Shown here piece after piece: positions 50,401-60,126 of a stretch of 64,000 bases of DNA; positions within the stretch are counted from its first letter, which is position 1; the number at the start of each line of letters is the position of its first letter. Both the position numbers and the translations under genes were made by a program. Origin of the DNA: Gordionus sp. m RMFG-2023 (taxonomy: Eukaryota > Nematomorpha > Gordioida > Chordodea > Parachordodidae). The notes beneath the pieces are model-generated. The model was not told the origin of the DNA and made no database searches. It worked only from the letters and a program-made list of their open reading frames with translations. Location: positions 26,273,120 through 26,337,119 of the forward strand of contig NC_088778.1 in assembly GCF_954871325.1 (NCBI RefSeq), written 5' to 3'.

Positions 50401-53400
50401 TAGATCGCGCTTGACCGTATGATGATGAAATAAACTTACACATATAACTCTAAGTTCTTATATATTTTCTCCTCTGAATTTTAAATCCAGTAGATTCAAT
50501 CCTTGAGCTGGTAGTTTAAATATTAAGGACCTCGCGACCAAATATAAAAAATATTTTCTCGAATAAAAAATTAATAAAACTCGGCAAATTTTTTCGTAAT
50601 AAAGCGGGAATAATCTTCCATCCAAACCGAACATCATAGCGGCAACTAAACACATGACGTTTCCAACCAGCATCATATCATTGAAGTAAGGAGCCGATTG
50701 AGATATAATTCTAAGTATATTAAAATTTTGGGGGTTAAAATTGATGTGGCTTATGAAATGAATTAAGATAAATTTTGTTTGGGACAAACGCTATTTACTA
50801 AGTCAAATTCCATTTATGTAATTAGCACTCCCTGCAACTTTAATTTTATAATAACAAAGATCAGAGTTCAAACTTATGCACTTATTTGATATTTTTTCTT
50901 GAAGAGAATTTTAAAATGAGAAATTTCTTTTTTTTAATGATTTGTTCCAAGTTCGACCGATTCTAAGTCGAATCGGACAGATCTGTGTAACCTAACCCCT
51001 CATTCATAGTTAGCGCGAATTCGCGGCAAATTATAGTTGTTCGCCGAGAATTCGTGCTACCTGTTAATGCAGGGTAAGACTCTACATCATATTATATATA
51101 AGCGTCTATAATACTTTAAAAAGATACATAAAATAATTTACTGATATTTTAATATCAATTCCCTGATCTTTCTCTCTCGATACAATAAAAAATATAATTA
51201 TTCAAATAAAAAATAAATTAATTAAATAACCCCCCCCCTCACCCCTTCCAATATAACTTTCTATTCCTGAAGAAGCGATTGAAAGCTAAACACGAAACGC
51301 AAAGTAATATGCATAAGAAGCACCCGACGCATATGCCAACAAAAAGTTTATGGGATATGACCATCATTTTTTTCAAAATTGTTGTCCTATCAGACGGTGG
51401 ACCGGAACCTACAAAAATATTTAGTCAAGATTACTGTTAAAAGAACAAAAAAACAAGATATTTTATATCTTATCATATAATAAATTCTGTTTTATTCAGT
51501 AAACAACAGTAGTCACTTGTCTTAATAAATTTTATAAAACTTAAGTTATTCCTAAATGACTCCTAGAATAATTTTTATAAATTATTTTATTTAACCCTCC
51601 CCCCTCCCCACACAAATTTCCGTGTACGCGCCTGGTTTACTCTACTTTTGAAATATAACACGTTAGCTACCAGAGATCTGCAATGCCCGACCAGTTACTC
51701 GGCTCGGCCCATGGGCCAGGTAAAGTCTGAAAATCGTTTTTGGATAGGACTGGGCAAAAATTAAAAGGCCCAGGCAGGGAAAAATTTTCTTTTTGTATAT
51801 AAGTTTAAGAATTCTGATATTTCTTAGGAGTAATAATCATAAAGTATAGAATTTTTAATCTAACTACTCCCCATGTCCAACAAAATATAATTTTGTTATA
51901 AGGCTTATTTAAAAAAAAATTAAAACCGTCTGGCAACCTTAGTAAAAAATTGAAAGTGGGTCGGGCCTAAAAATTTGCTATTTCAACTACTAGCTACTTT
52001 TTCCAAAAAAATAGCGCATTATATGAGCTACTATTTTTCATATTATCTTTTTTATATATTTGATTTCATTTTATAATTTATTTAAATAAATTAAAAATAA
52101 AATAGGGAAAATTTTTTTACACCATATTCGGTTGGGGGGGGGGGGGTGGTACAACCATTGTCGGTTAAAATTTTAGGTATAGACCGAATATAATGACAAA
52201 TATTTTTTAAATGTATTTTTGATTTAGAAACTATATTTTATCAAGGTGAAAAAAAATGCTATTAAAAAATGTAAAAACTTATCTCTCATCGGACCATTTA
52301 AATAATTTTACTCTTGTTTAAAAAAGTTCTTGGAAAACCTTTAAAGGTTGGGCCTAAAAATTTAGCGGGTAGGGGCTCTAGTCCCGGGTCCTCTAGGCAT
52401 CGGTTTCAAACTCGGGCTTATAACCCCGTTATCATATATTGTTAAAAAATTGAACGATCTATATAATTTCAATTGCAAACAAAAATGAATAATAAAATAT
52501 GAGTTGGTAAAAAAAAATTACAAGTAGAACTTCTTACCTTCCCAAGTCGCGTTCTTTAACCAGGTTAAATTTTCATCATATTGGTGATAGAATGCCAATT
52601 TGCGATATGTTCTATCTAAGGAATATATATATTAAAAAAAACTTATAATAAAAAATATAGGTGGAAATTGAACAAAAAAAAATGCCTAAAAAAATATTTT
52701 AAAGAAATATTTGAACAACTCTAACATTATATAATTCCATTTTTTTTACAAATGAGCTTTATAAAATAATTTTAATAATTTTAAAAAAAAAATATGGGCA
52801 GAATACATTTTCCATGAGGATCACGGTAGTTAATAAATTTTTCTTAAAAAATATATTTAATATTATATTTTAAAAAAAAATGTTTGCTCAAATTAGAGCG
52901 CGCTTTTTTTAAAAACCTTATTAAAAGACGAGTTCTATATTATGCAGGGTTTGGAAATTGTCATATGACCATTCTTAGCTTTTTACTTACTTTTATATTG
53001 ACGACAAAGGGTGTCAAACTTTTTATTCCTCTATACAATTCAATGACTTATTTTTGTATGTAATAAATGGTGTTATAATTTTCGAAAGATTTTATTTTGT
53101 ACTTCTTGTTTAATAAAACGGTCTTAAAGAACGATAAATATATTTTTAATCTAAGGTATAATAGCACATAGGGAAATTTTCTTTATACTTCTTGTTAAGT
53201 CCTGTATGTAGGTAGTTCGAGTAAAATGCAAATTTAAGATAAAAATAGCTATAGCGGTAGCTAGCATAAATACACATAGAAATTATTAAAATAATATTTA
53301 TAATTAATTTATAATCATATTCTTTTTATTTAATCTAATTTTGAAATTTATATTTAAAAATTTGCATTATAAATCTAGTTTTCAAAATAATCTAAAATTT

Positions 53401-56400
53401 AAAATGTCGACGATATAGATTGATATTTAAGAAATGGTACAAATCATATCGACAAATTTCCCGAAAATGATTATAATATGAAATTCTCTTTTTGTTGATT
53501 TTTCTTATAAATTTAATCAAAGATTTTTTAATTATTAATCTATATCATTATTTAATCTATTCACTCATTTATAATATATTTATATTATAGCAAAATATTT
53601 TGATTATAATTTTTTTTATATGTAAAAACTTGTAACATTTTAAGCAAATATTATGTGTAAAAGAATGAATATATTTTGTTAATAAATAAATGATATCAGT
53701 GGCGTATCCAGGATTTTCTTATAGGGGGGGGGGGAATTTTTTGGGGGAATTCGCCCCCAAACCCCTTTTACAAGGCCGGGAGAAAGTTATATTTTTGCTA
53801 TTCTATAATAATTATATTTCTATTTTTAACTATTATTTACTAATTCGTGCTTATGGATATTACAAGCCTATTTTTTATTATTTGTTAGGTATATTATATT
53901 TATTAAAAATTTTTTAAATGTAAAGTTGACATAAAGTTTAATGTCATTTTTTTTATAAAATTTGCTTTAAAAACTAGCCTCAGTTTAAATTCTCATACAA
54001 TATAAGTAGAATATAATTTTTTTTATTGAAAATACTAATAGTAGTGTGTATAAAATATTGACTAAAAAATAATTAAAAAAACAAGTTTTTTTTAACTTCT
54101 TATCAAATACAATAATATACAAAAAATTTTATTAAATACTATAATTATAATAAGATTTTTAATCGTGGGAATGTTGCCAATTCATCAAGAATTTCGTTTG
54201 TCGTCGGGACCAAATATCTGTGGATATTTAACAGAGCTAACCCATTTAGCCGAGATTCGGAAGTAGTAAATATGTTTTCAACCTTCTCAAGTTGGAAAAA
54301 GTCTTTTCATTCGTACATGTTGTAATAGGAAAACATGCAAGAATATAAAACAACTTCAAAATATTAGGAAATTGAGCCAAAGTTTCTTTACACCGATTGA
54401 GCGCATCAATAGCATGCTCAGGTAAAATAGCTAAACGTAGTAAATATTTATACCACAATTCGAATTCACTGATTAAATTTATTTTAGTATCTATATCATA
54501 GAAATAAATACCAATAGTGGCATTAGAAAACGAAGAAGGATCTTTGGGTAATAAAACTTGAAGATTGCTAAAGACTTGTTTTTTATCTAAAAACCGTCCT
54601 TTTATTTGCGATAAAAAAGTATCTAAAAATGGGATAAAAATGGATATTTTATAATATTCTTCAGTTGAGCCAATATTTATTTTACATCTCAATAATGACC
54701 TAGATGCTAGACGAGGTTTAATAAGCGTTATATCATAAAATTTAGCCTTCGATTTAACGTCTAGATAAATATTATGTAAATAATTATCTACATTCATTCT
54801 TATTGTATCTACCTGTTGATATATATTTCCCACCAAATCAATAACCTGAACCAAATCTAAATTTGGTTTTTGTAAATTTATACAAAGTAGTGAGCTAAAA
54901 ATAATTTATTGATGCAACTAGCAGCAATGATAAACTCTGATTGATCAATTGAATTCAATAATGATATCGCTTCTGACGACACATTACTTTTTTTCATGCT
55001 CAGCCTTATTTAACTTTTGTATTTCTATTTCTTCTGTTCTACGAAATGGAAGTAAAATTGAAATATATTTAAATATAGATATTTATAAAATATTATTAAA
55101 AATACTTATTAATTCTAACTCACTAATAATTTTGAATTTAATAAAATAAATATATATAATAATAAAATAAATTATCGTTTGATTTCAACTCTTTGACTAA
55201 ATATTTTTGAATAATAAGTTGGAAAATTGATATTCAAATATTTGTAAAATTTTGATTGGGGGGGGGAGGGTGGGGCAAAATTTTTATTAGCTTAAAGTGA
55301 TATTTATGAAAACAGTCAAATTTGCAATGGGGGGGGCAATTTCCCCCTTCCCCCCCCCATTGGTTACGCGCCTGAGGGATATCCTTATATATATGGAATC
55401 CCCATAAAATTTGCAGTCTAATGATACATATATCGAATAAGTTATTTATCATTAGAATATAAATTTTATGAAGATTCCAAATACATAAGGATATCCCTAT
55501 TTATTTATTAACAAAATATGTTCATTCTTTTGTTCATAATATTCGCTCATAATATTACAAGTTTTTATAATATAAAATTTTACATTTTATATTTAATTTG
55601 TAAAAAAAATATATAATGAAAAACTTTTTTAAAATATATCTTTGAATTTATATCACCGCATAAACTACCAAGTCTGAGCAAAGAATCACGCTGTGAATAG
55701 GTGCATTTGATCTGATATTTCAAAATAAATTAGTAACAATTATTAGTTATTTGGCAAGTCCAAATTTATATCACCAGTCACCACCGCTTCCAGGCATGGA
55801 CAAAGAATTACGCTGTGAATTGGTATATATCATGAAATTTATATTAGCAATTATTAGTTACCCGACTAAATTTATATAACCACCTAAGCTTCCAGCTTTG
55901 TACCAAAAAAAATACACCAATTTATAGTTTTATTCTTTAACAAGATATGGTAACTTAGTTGGTGATATAAATTTAGAATTTGCTAGGTTATAACAAATAA
56001 TTGTTAATATTTTATATTTAAATATCATATAAGATATACCAATTCAAAGCGTGATTATTTGTCAATACCTGGAAGCATAGTTGGTGATATAAATTTAAAA
56101 CTTGCCAGGTACCTGCAATTGTTATTAATTTATATTTACATATCATATCAGATACACCAATTCACAGTGTGATTCTGCCAGTGTTGAACGATTAGTTAAT
56201 TAAAGCTTATACTTTCTGATCATTCTAGACTTGGGGATGACAGTATGGAAATGTTTATTATCATTGAAATGCAAAAAAAAATAACATATATATTTGAAAT
56301 TTTAAGTCATATTTTCATACCAATATTTTTTTTTTAATTTGGGGAAATAAAGATAAGTAAAAAATTTATTAAAAAAATTCAAAATAGCGTAAAAAGTAGC

Positions 56401-59400
56401 TCTAATAGCGCGTAAATATTTTATAATCATTTATGAAAAAAATATCATTTTCAAAAAAAAATAAAATTAATTATTTTCGAGAATAAAAAATAAATAAAAA
56501 TGAGTATTATAAAAAAAGAACCAAACTTTGCTACTATATGTTTAATATAAATTGGTATTTTAACTAATCATTTGTTCGAGCATGGTCCAAGCTATTCGAT
56601 CCCCGCTGTCTGTGAATGTTAGCAAACCCTATTTTATTTTAATATTTATATATTGATTATTATATAATATTTGTAAACTTCTATATAACAGTATATACAC
56701 AGGGTTGGGCAAAAAGATACAGGTTACGTTGACCTCAAAATTGATAAAAAATTTAGAACACGATAAGTAAATTAACATTAATAAGTAATCATTAAAGTTT
56801 ATAAGTTATATAAGGAAATTACATAAGTTATATTAAGAAAATGCATAAATTTTGTGTTATTTAAATTAAAATGGATGATAATATTTCTAAGAATTTCCTG
56901 CATAAAAAAAAGTGGATAGAAACATTATTTTTAGGGTAAACCCAGCCGAATACCGGGGAAAAGGTATGAAGGCCCATTAATGCACCCCTCCCCCAATAAT
57001 GAACTTGCAGTAAAATAAATTATTAAAAATCAAATGTTCATGTAATTAAATGTTCTGAATAATAGTAACGTAACCGTTAACTTTTTTTGAAGTAACGTGA
57101 GTAATTTAACCGTTATATTTTTTCCCTTGAATAATGGTATCCACTAAAATTTTAGAGGTAACGTGCCCAATCCTGAATATACGTAGGGTATAACTGTTTA
57201 TTAATCTGCTCGTCAGCTATATACGACAGTTTTTTGTCAAAATCTTGTTTATTAAAAAAGCATCTGAAATGAGGAGAGAGCAATAATTTAAGGGGGAGGG
57301 GGGGAGGTAAATCCGACTTGAACTCAACCGTTAAGTGGAAACGTTATATGCACATTATACTTTACCTAGATTACATTTAGTTTATTTCAGATATAATGAA
57401 TCAGTCATTTTTAGAAGACGAACTAAGGATTCGTTCTGGTTATAAATGACATAATTATCATTATTTGGGAACAATAACCCTCCCCCCCCCCCCAAAAAAA
57501 AATAAATAAATAAATATTATGGTTGCTTTTAAAATTAATAAGTTGAGTTTGTGGTAAACAAAATAATCTAGGATGCATTATAAAACAAAGAGATCCACAT
57601 TTTAAATTATTATTTTTTTCTTTTTTATGCGCACCCAAAATCTGTATCAAAAATTTTCAAAACTTTAAGATTTTTTTTTTAAAGAAATCTAATGATTAAA
57701 GCTGAAAATTTTTAAAAAATATATTTTGGCCATATGTTTTTTTATTTTTCTATTTAAAAAAAATATAAAGTGCATGCGCTTATTTCATGTTTATTGATAA
57801 AATTTTTCTAAAAAAAAAAATTCTGATATTTTGGACATAGCATAAAAAATAGGAGTGCTAGATTAATGAGTATCATGGATTTGAAAGGTTGGCAAATTTA
57901 GTCCATAGACTCGTGCGGAAGAAAATCCGCTAAGCATTTAGGTGCGATTTAAATAGAGCATCTACCATTCTATATTGGCGAAGAATTGTGGGGGTTTTTG
58001 AGTAAAGTATATATTAAATATAATAATGATTTTCAAACCGAAACTCCAAAAAATTTGGTATCACTCATGGATTGGTACACGAGATTTCTGATGTATTCGT
58101 CAGTGTACGTAAAATTCTCCATGTAAATTCGCGGTCCAGGCCGTGTTTCCAGCTTGCGCATGGTTTTATTCAAAGCGAATGCCAGAGCCCAAACAGCATC
58201 ATATGCTAGAGGAGCTTCGGCCAAGCCCGAAACAGTTGAGGGTTCGATATTGCGAGCTTTGAAATGGGACTTTAGCTTAGAGAGGAAAGTATTGGCGGTC
58301 TGCGAATTATATAATATAAGATTTCGAAGTTTAGAAGGTGATAGTTAGAACACATATCTTATATCAGTACTTTATCTTGTAAAACATTGAATGAGTTTAT
58401 TAAATAAATAATATTTTTAAATTTAATTATTAGTGAGAATTTCCCAGTGAAGAACTTTTTAAATTTTAAAAGATCTAAAAATGATAACTTAGTCGTTAAG
58501 AATCATAGCTTCTTTATTAATATATAAAAAAAACGATGGAAAGAAACGAATTAATTAACGAAATGTGGAAAAAAAAATAAAACAAGAAGATAGGATATCT
58601 TTTTCTCTACTTCAGATTGGTAGCTTTCCCAGGCATCAACAATTAGTGGAAGCTTTGATCCATGGGAATGATAATTCAATGAATGTCTTGGAATCAAAAC
58701 AAAAAAAAAATTGAGAAATTTCAAAACTTACATTTTTATATGAATCAAAAAAAAATTGTTTTTGATTAACTTAGCTCTACACATATACCAGACAGAAATA
58801 GGTGAATGATGGATGATATAAAAATAATTTTTTATATAAAAGAAATCAATAAATAACCATTCCGGACACCGTAACGGTATCGTCTTGATTAAGCATGAGA
58901 CTCTCTATGGTAAAATGATTATTCAGAGCTAAGACCAGCTGTTCGGTTGTACAATTCGTGTTCTTCTCCGCGTCCTCGAACCAATTATCAGCATACCAAC
59001 CCAGGATAAACCAAACGTATTTTTTGCCGTATAGTTTATGTTTGTAAACCTGTGATTTTTTTTTGTTGTTGTTTAAATAAAATTCTAATTCGATTTAAGT
59101 CATTAAATAAATCTAAAAATTGTACATATCCCTTAAACATTTAATAATACCTCGCAGAAGACTTGCTGAGCGTAATTGTCGTAAAATATCCCCACTATAA
59201 TTCGGGCGTCTTGCCGCTTCAGATTTTTAACGGCGTCAACCGGATCCGATATAAAGCTTTGGCGAGTCATGACCTCCATTCCAGCCATTTTGAGCCTATG
59301 CTCCAAATCTTCGGCGGTCTATTATTTGATGGGAAGTTAACAAGATATTATTTTGATTGACATAATCTCCATTTATATTATGTAAAGAACAAAGACTTGT

Positions 59401-60126
59401 CAAAATTTTAAATATATAAACTAGTGCTGTAGTTTTAAACCTGGCGGAAAGGGAAGACTAGTTTTCTAAAAAAAGTACTATATGGATATAATATCTAAAA
59501 TCCTCCCTATTTCCAAAAATCTATGAGAGACCCTGTCAGCTACTTCCGATTAGAATGGGTTAAGTTATAAATAGGACTAATTCTTTTATAAAAAGGTAAA
59601 AAGTCTTTGCAAACATTTATGGAATTTTTTCATTGTTATTTATTAGTGTTTTAAAGTAATTACATTTTGGTGATCCAAAATAACTGTAAAGAGTTACATA
59701 TTGGAAAATGCAACGCTAAATTAGAGAATTAGTTTCTCAAGTTGCTTTTAAAAAATATGTCATAGATTTTTTTTAAATTAATTATCTTTATATGAATTTC
59801 CTAAATTTAAAATTACCGTTATTAAATAAAATGTTTCACTAATATAAAGTGTTAGGGAAGCTTATTATTTTGGAGAAAACGTTTTAAAAATATTTTAATG
59901 ATAAATAAAGTCAAACAATATATGATTTTTAATCTTAAATGAGCTTTAAATATACAGAGGTGAACAATTCCTGTAGCTCTTGCAAAATGGCGATTCTTTT
60001 CCAGCCGTATTTCTTAAACAACACCACCCTAGTTGGGTTATGCAGCGCTTGGGATGGATGGGTGCGGAAAAAGGTAGGAAATCGTTTGCGATTCGATAGA
60101 GCGGGAGAACTTGCACCGTAGGAAAG
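39648..60126 (-). CDS. GABBR1: GABA-B receptor subunit 1-like gene (14 exons found, 5' exons missing)
   Basis: A class C G-protein-coupled receptor; family members bind GABA outside the cell and signal through Gi/o as heterodimers. Exons in transcript order: 59956-60126, 59151-59318, 58858-59049, 58039-58299, 56565-56628, 52538-52615, 51258-51408, 50581-50710, 46620-46727, 44789-44993, 43002-43129, 42530-42658, 41269-41406, 39648-39707. They total 1983 nt, 660 codons plus TAA, with all phases compatible. Residue 1 here corresponds to LSYG, so about the first 150 residues of the ligand-binding domain plus the signal peptide are missing. No matching exon was found to 64000. Similarity to subunit 1 of vertebrates and insects is obvious throughout, from memory. 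Introns contain a hAT transposon, MITEs and a retroelement fossil. Confidence 0.93.
42416..42575. repeat. 89-bp offset partial duplication of the receptor TM7 exon end
   Basis: The sequence TTCGGGAAAAATATGAGAAC with its flanks (42426-42480) repeats at 42515-42570, which is the 3' end of the TM7 exon together with its splice donor. The left copy has diverged at the donor (TAAAAG in place of the GTAAAA context) and lies in the downstream intron. Confidence 0.8.
42530..51408 (-). CDS. GABBR1: GABA-B receptor seven-transmembrane exons
   Basis: Six exons (51258-51408 to 42530-42658) encode the membrane domain, residues ~312-595. TM1 is [19 protein letters not shown]2 follows [10 protein letters not shown] and ends GLDGR, a family hallmark. 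TM3 has [17 protein letters not shown], almost identical to subunit 1 proteins. TM4 is in the 44789-44993 exon, followed by LLDPLYKSL and [10 protein letters not shown], where the conserved disulphide Cys falls. TM5 is [19 protein letters not shown], then [15 protein letters not shown]6 is [12 protein letters not shown] and TM7 is [18 protein letters not shown]. Each segment aligns in order with no gap at the splice joints. Confidence 0.92.
43686..44116. mobile_element. hAT-like MITE with exact 8-bp target duplication
   Basis: A 431-bp element opening CAGGGCCGTGAACC and closing GTTCACAACCCTG, with imperfect inverted ends rich in GGGTTC/GAACCC. It is flanked by identical AGAAAAAC at 43678-43685 and 44117-44124. 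It lies in the intron between receptor exons 43002-43129 and 44789-44993 and is non-coding. Confidence 0.82.
44390..44640. repeat. GGTTCCGGTT-type dispersed repeat
   Basis: GGCACAACCGGAC at one side and CTCCGGTTCCAC at the other, with 'cggttcttgatttct', 'gttttcgtttccggtt' and 'tggttcctaactcc' between. Shorter relatives occur near 45375-45500, 41480-41580 and 45900-45970. It is probably an old MITE family whose ends are unclear. Confidence 0.4.
46946..47075. mobile_element. GTTGTTAAACGGCTC-family MITE, short copy
   Basis: It begins GATGTTAAACGGCTAACC and ends GAGCCGTTTAACAACACT. The core 'ggagattttgctcatagatagcagaaaaggttgaac' is clear. It lies in a receptor intron. Confidence 0.6.
48032..50248 (+). 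mobile_element. Retroelement fossil: gag-like frame between ~490-bp inverted repeats
   Basis: The ends are long inverted copies, 48032-48516 and 49755-50248, running from GTGATGTTTGGGG inward to ATTAGTAGAAATAT, close to identical. Just inside the left copy is TGGTGGCCAAGTC, which could be a primer-binding site. About four ~65-bp direct repeats with TTATACCCGTGGACAG follow to about 48800, then a leader. The frame 49153-49767 is gag-like with CCHC knuckles. No protease or polymerase is present. The likeliest reading is an LTR element in which the 3' part is replaced by an inverted LTR. It is broken and incomplete. It lies in the receptor intron between exons 50581-50710 and 46620-46727. Confidence 0.7.
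49153..49767 (+). pseudogene. Gag/nucleocapsid-like frame with zinc knuckles (fossil)
   Basis: A 204-residue frame with a hydrophobic stretch near the start, a basic Arg/Ser middle and three C-terminal CCHC-type knuckles: [28 protein letters not shown], and [14 protein letters not shown]. Retroviral-type Gag and cellular CNBP proteins share such knuckles. Gag of an LTR element is preferred because of the flanking repeats. The last residues and the stop are supplied by the right inverted repeat. It is only a part of an element. Confidence 0.7.
51671..52400. repeat. GGCCC-family MITE, long and degenerate
   Basis: It begins CAGAGATCTGCAATGCCCG, the family terminus seen at 3553 and 13428. It continues with CGGCTCGGCCCATGGGCC, GTGGGTCGGGCC near 51957 and GTTGGGCC near 52346. 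A G run lies at 52133-52147. The right end is not resolvable, and two insertions may be merged. It lies in the receptor intron next to the membrane exons. Confidence 0.35.
52538..60126 (-). CDS. GABBR1: GABA-B receptor ligand-binding domain exons
   Basis: Six exons encode residues 1-311 of the visible protein. Matches to subunit 1 are [77 protein letters not shown], and [11 protein letters not shown] joined across a splice to [18 protein letters not shown]. Known agonist contacts of the mammalian subunit 1 structure are retained where visible: Ser of YGASS, His of RTHPS, Tyr of IFYD, Trp of GWYADNW, Glu of AEAPLAY. This points to a GABA-binding subunit rather than the non-binding subunit 2. 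The first serine contact and first tryptophan would lie in the missing exons. Several N-x-S/T sites are present (NKT, NFT, NLT, NAT). Confidence 0.9.
53697..55374 (-). mobile_element. hAT DNA transposon with G-run ends and decayed transposase
   Basis: Left end CAGTGGCGTATCCAGG plus a G run, right end C run plus GGTTACGCGCCTG, the same termini as the G-run MITEs. Flanks AATGATAT and AGGGATAT agree at 6 of 8 bases. On the minus strand, from about 55000 to 54150, hAT transposase is readable in three frame pieces. The first has [19 protein letters not shown]. The main frame 54246-54854 runs from [18 protein letters not shown] to [19 protein letters not shown] and [15 protein letters not shown]. 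The last has [20 protein letters not shown]. The N-terminal zinc finger and most of the catalytic core are absent. It lies in the receptor intron between exons 56565-56628 and 52538-52615. Confidence 0.8.
54246..54854 (-). pseudogene. hAT transposase C-terminal half, broken
   Basis: A 202-codon frame holding the region before and including the hAT dimerisation domain ([34 protein letters not shown]). Homology continues in other frames on both sides: upstream to about 55000 and downstream to about 54150 ([12 protein letters not shown]). At least two frameshifts separate the three pieces. In whole hAT proteins this segment follows the third catalytic-core block, so the remnant is the C-terminal third of a transposase of the ZMYM/THAP-associated type. 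Confidence 0.85.
55375..55502. repeat. Hairpin (palindromic) repeat abutting the hAT end
   Basis: The left arm starts AGGGATATCCTTATATATAT and reads on through GGAATCCCCATAAAATTT to TCTAATGATA. The right arm is its imperfect inverse, ending AAGGATATCCCTAT. Arms of ~50 bp surround a short loop near 55430. It is either a foldback MITE or a cruciform-prone hotspot into which the hAT inserted, since its first bases double as the right target copy. Confidence 0.7.
55645..56185. repeat. Head-to-head array of ~105-bp units (large inverted repeat)
   Basis: On the left, two direct units start AATTTATATCACC and contain 'caaagaat(c/t)acgctgtgaat' and 'aacaattattagtta', with a truncated third. On the right, two units run in the opposite sense ('ggtgatataaattt', 'accaattca(a/c)agcgtgatt'). 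The symmetry centre is near 55930. Units are 70-85% alike by eye and non-coding. It lies in the receptor intron between exons 58039-58299 and 52538-52615, overlapping no exon. Confidence 0.75.

Noticed and set aside
58574-58703. Minus frame in a receptor intron ([20 protein letters not shown])
   Set aside because: The flanking exons already join to match the family without it. In the phase needed for inclusion it contains a stop, so it is not a cassette exon. No homologue recognised.
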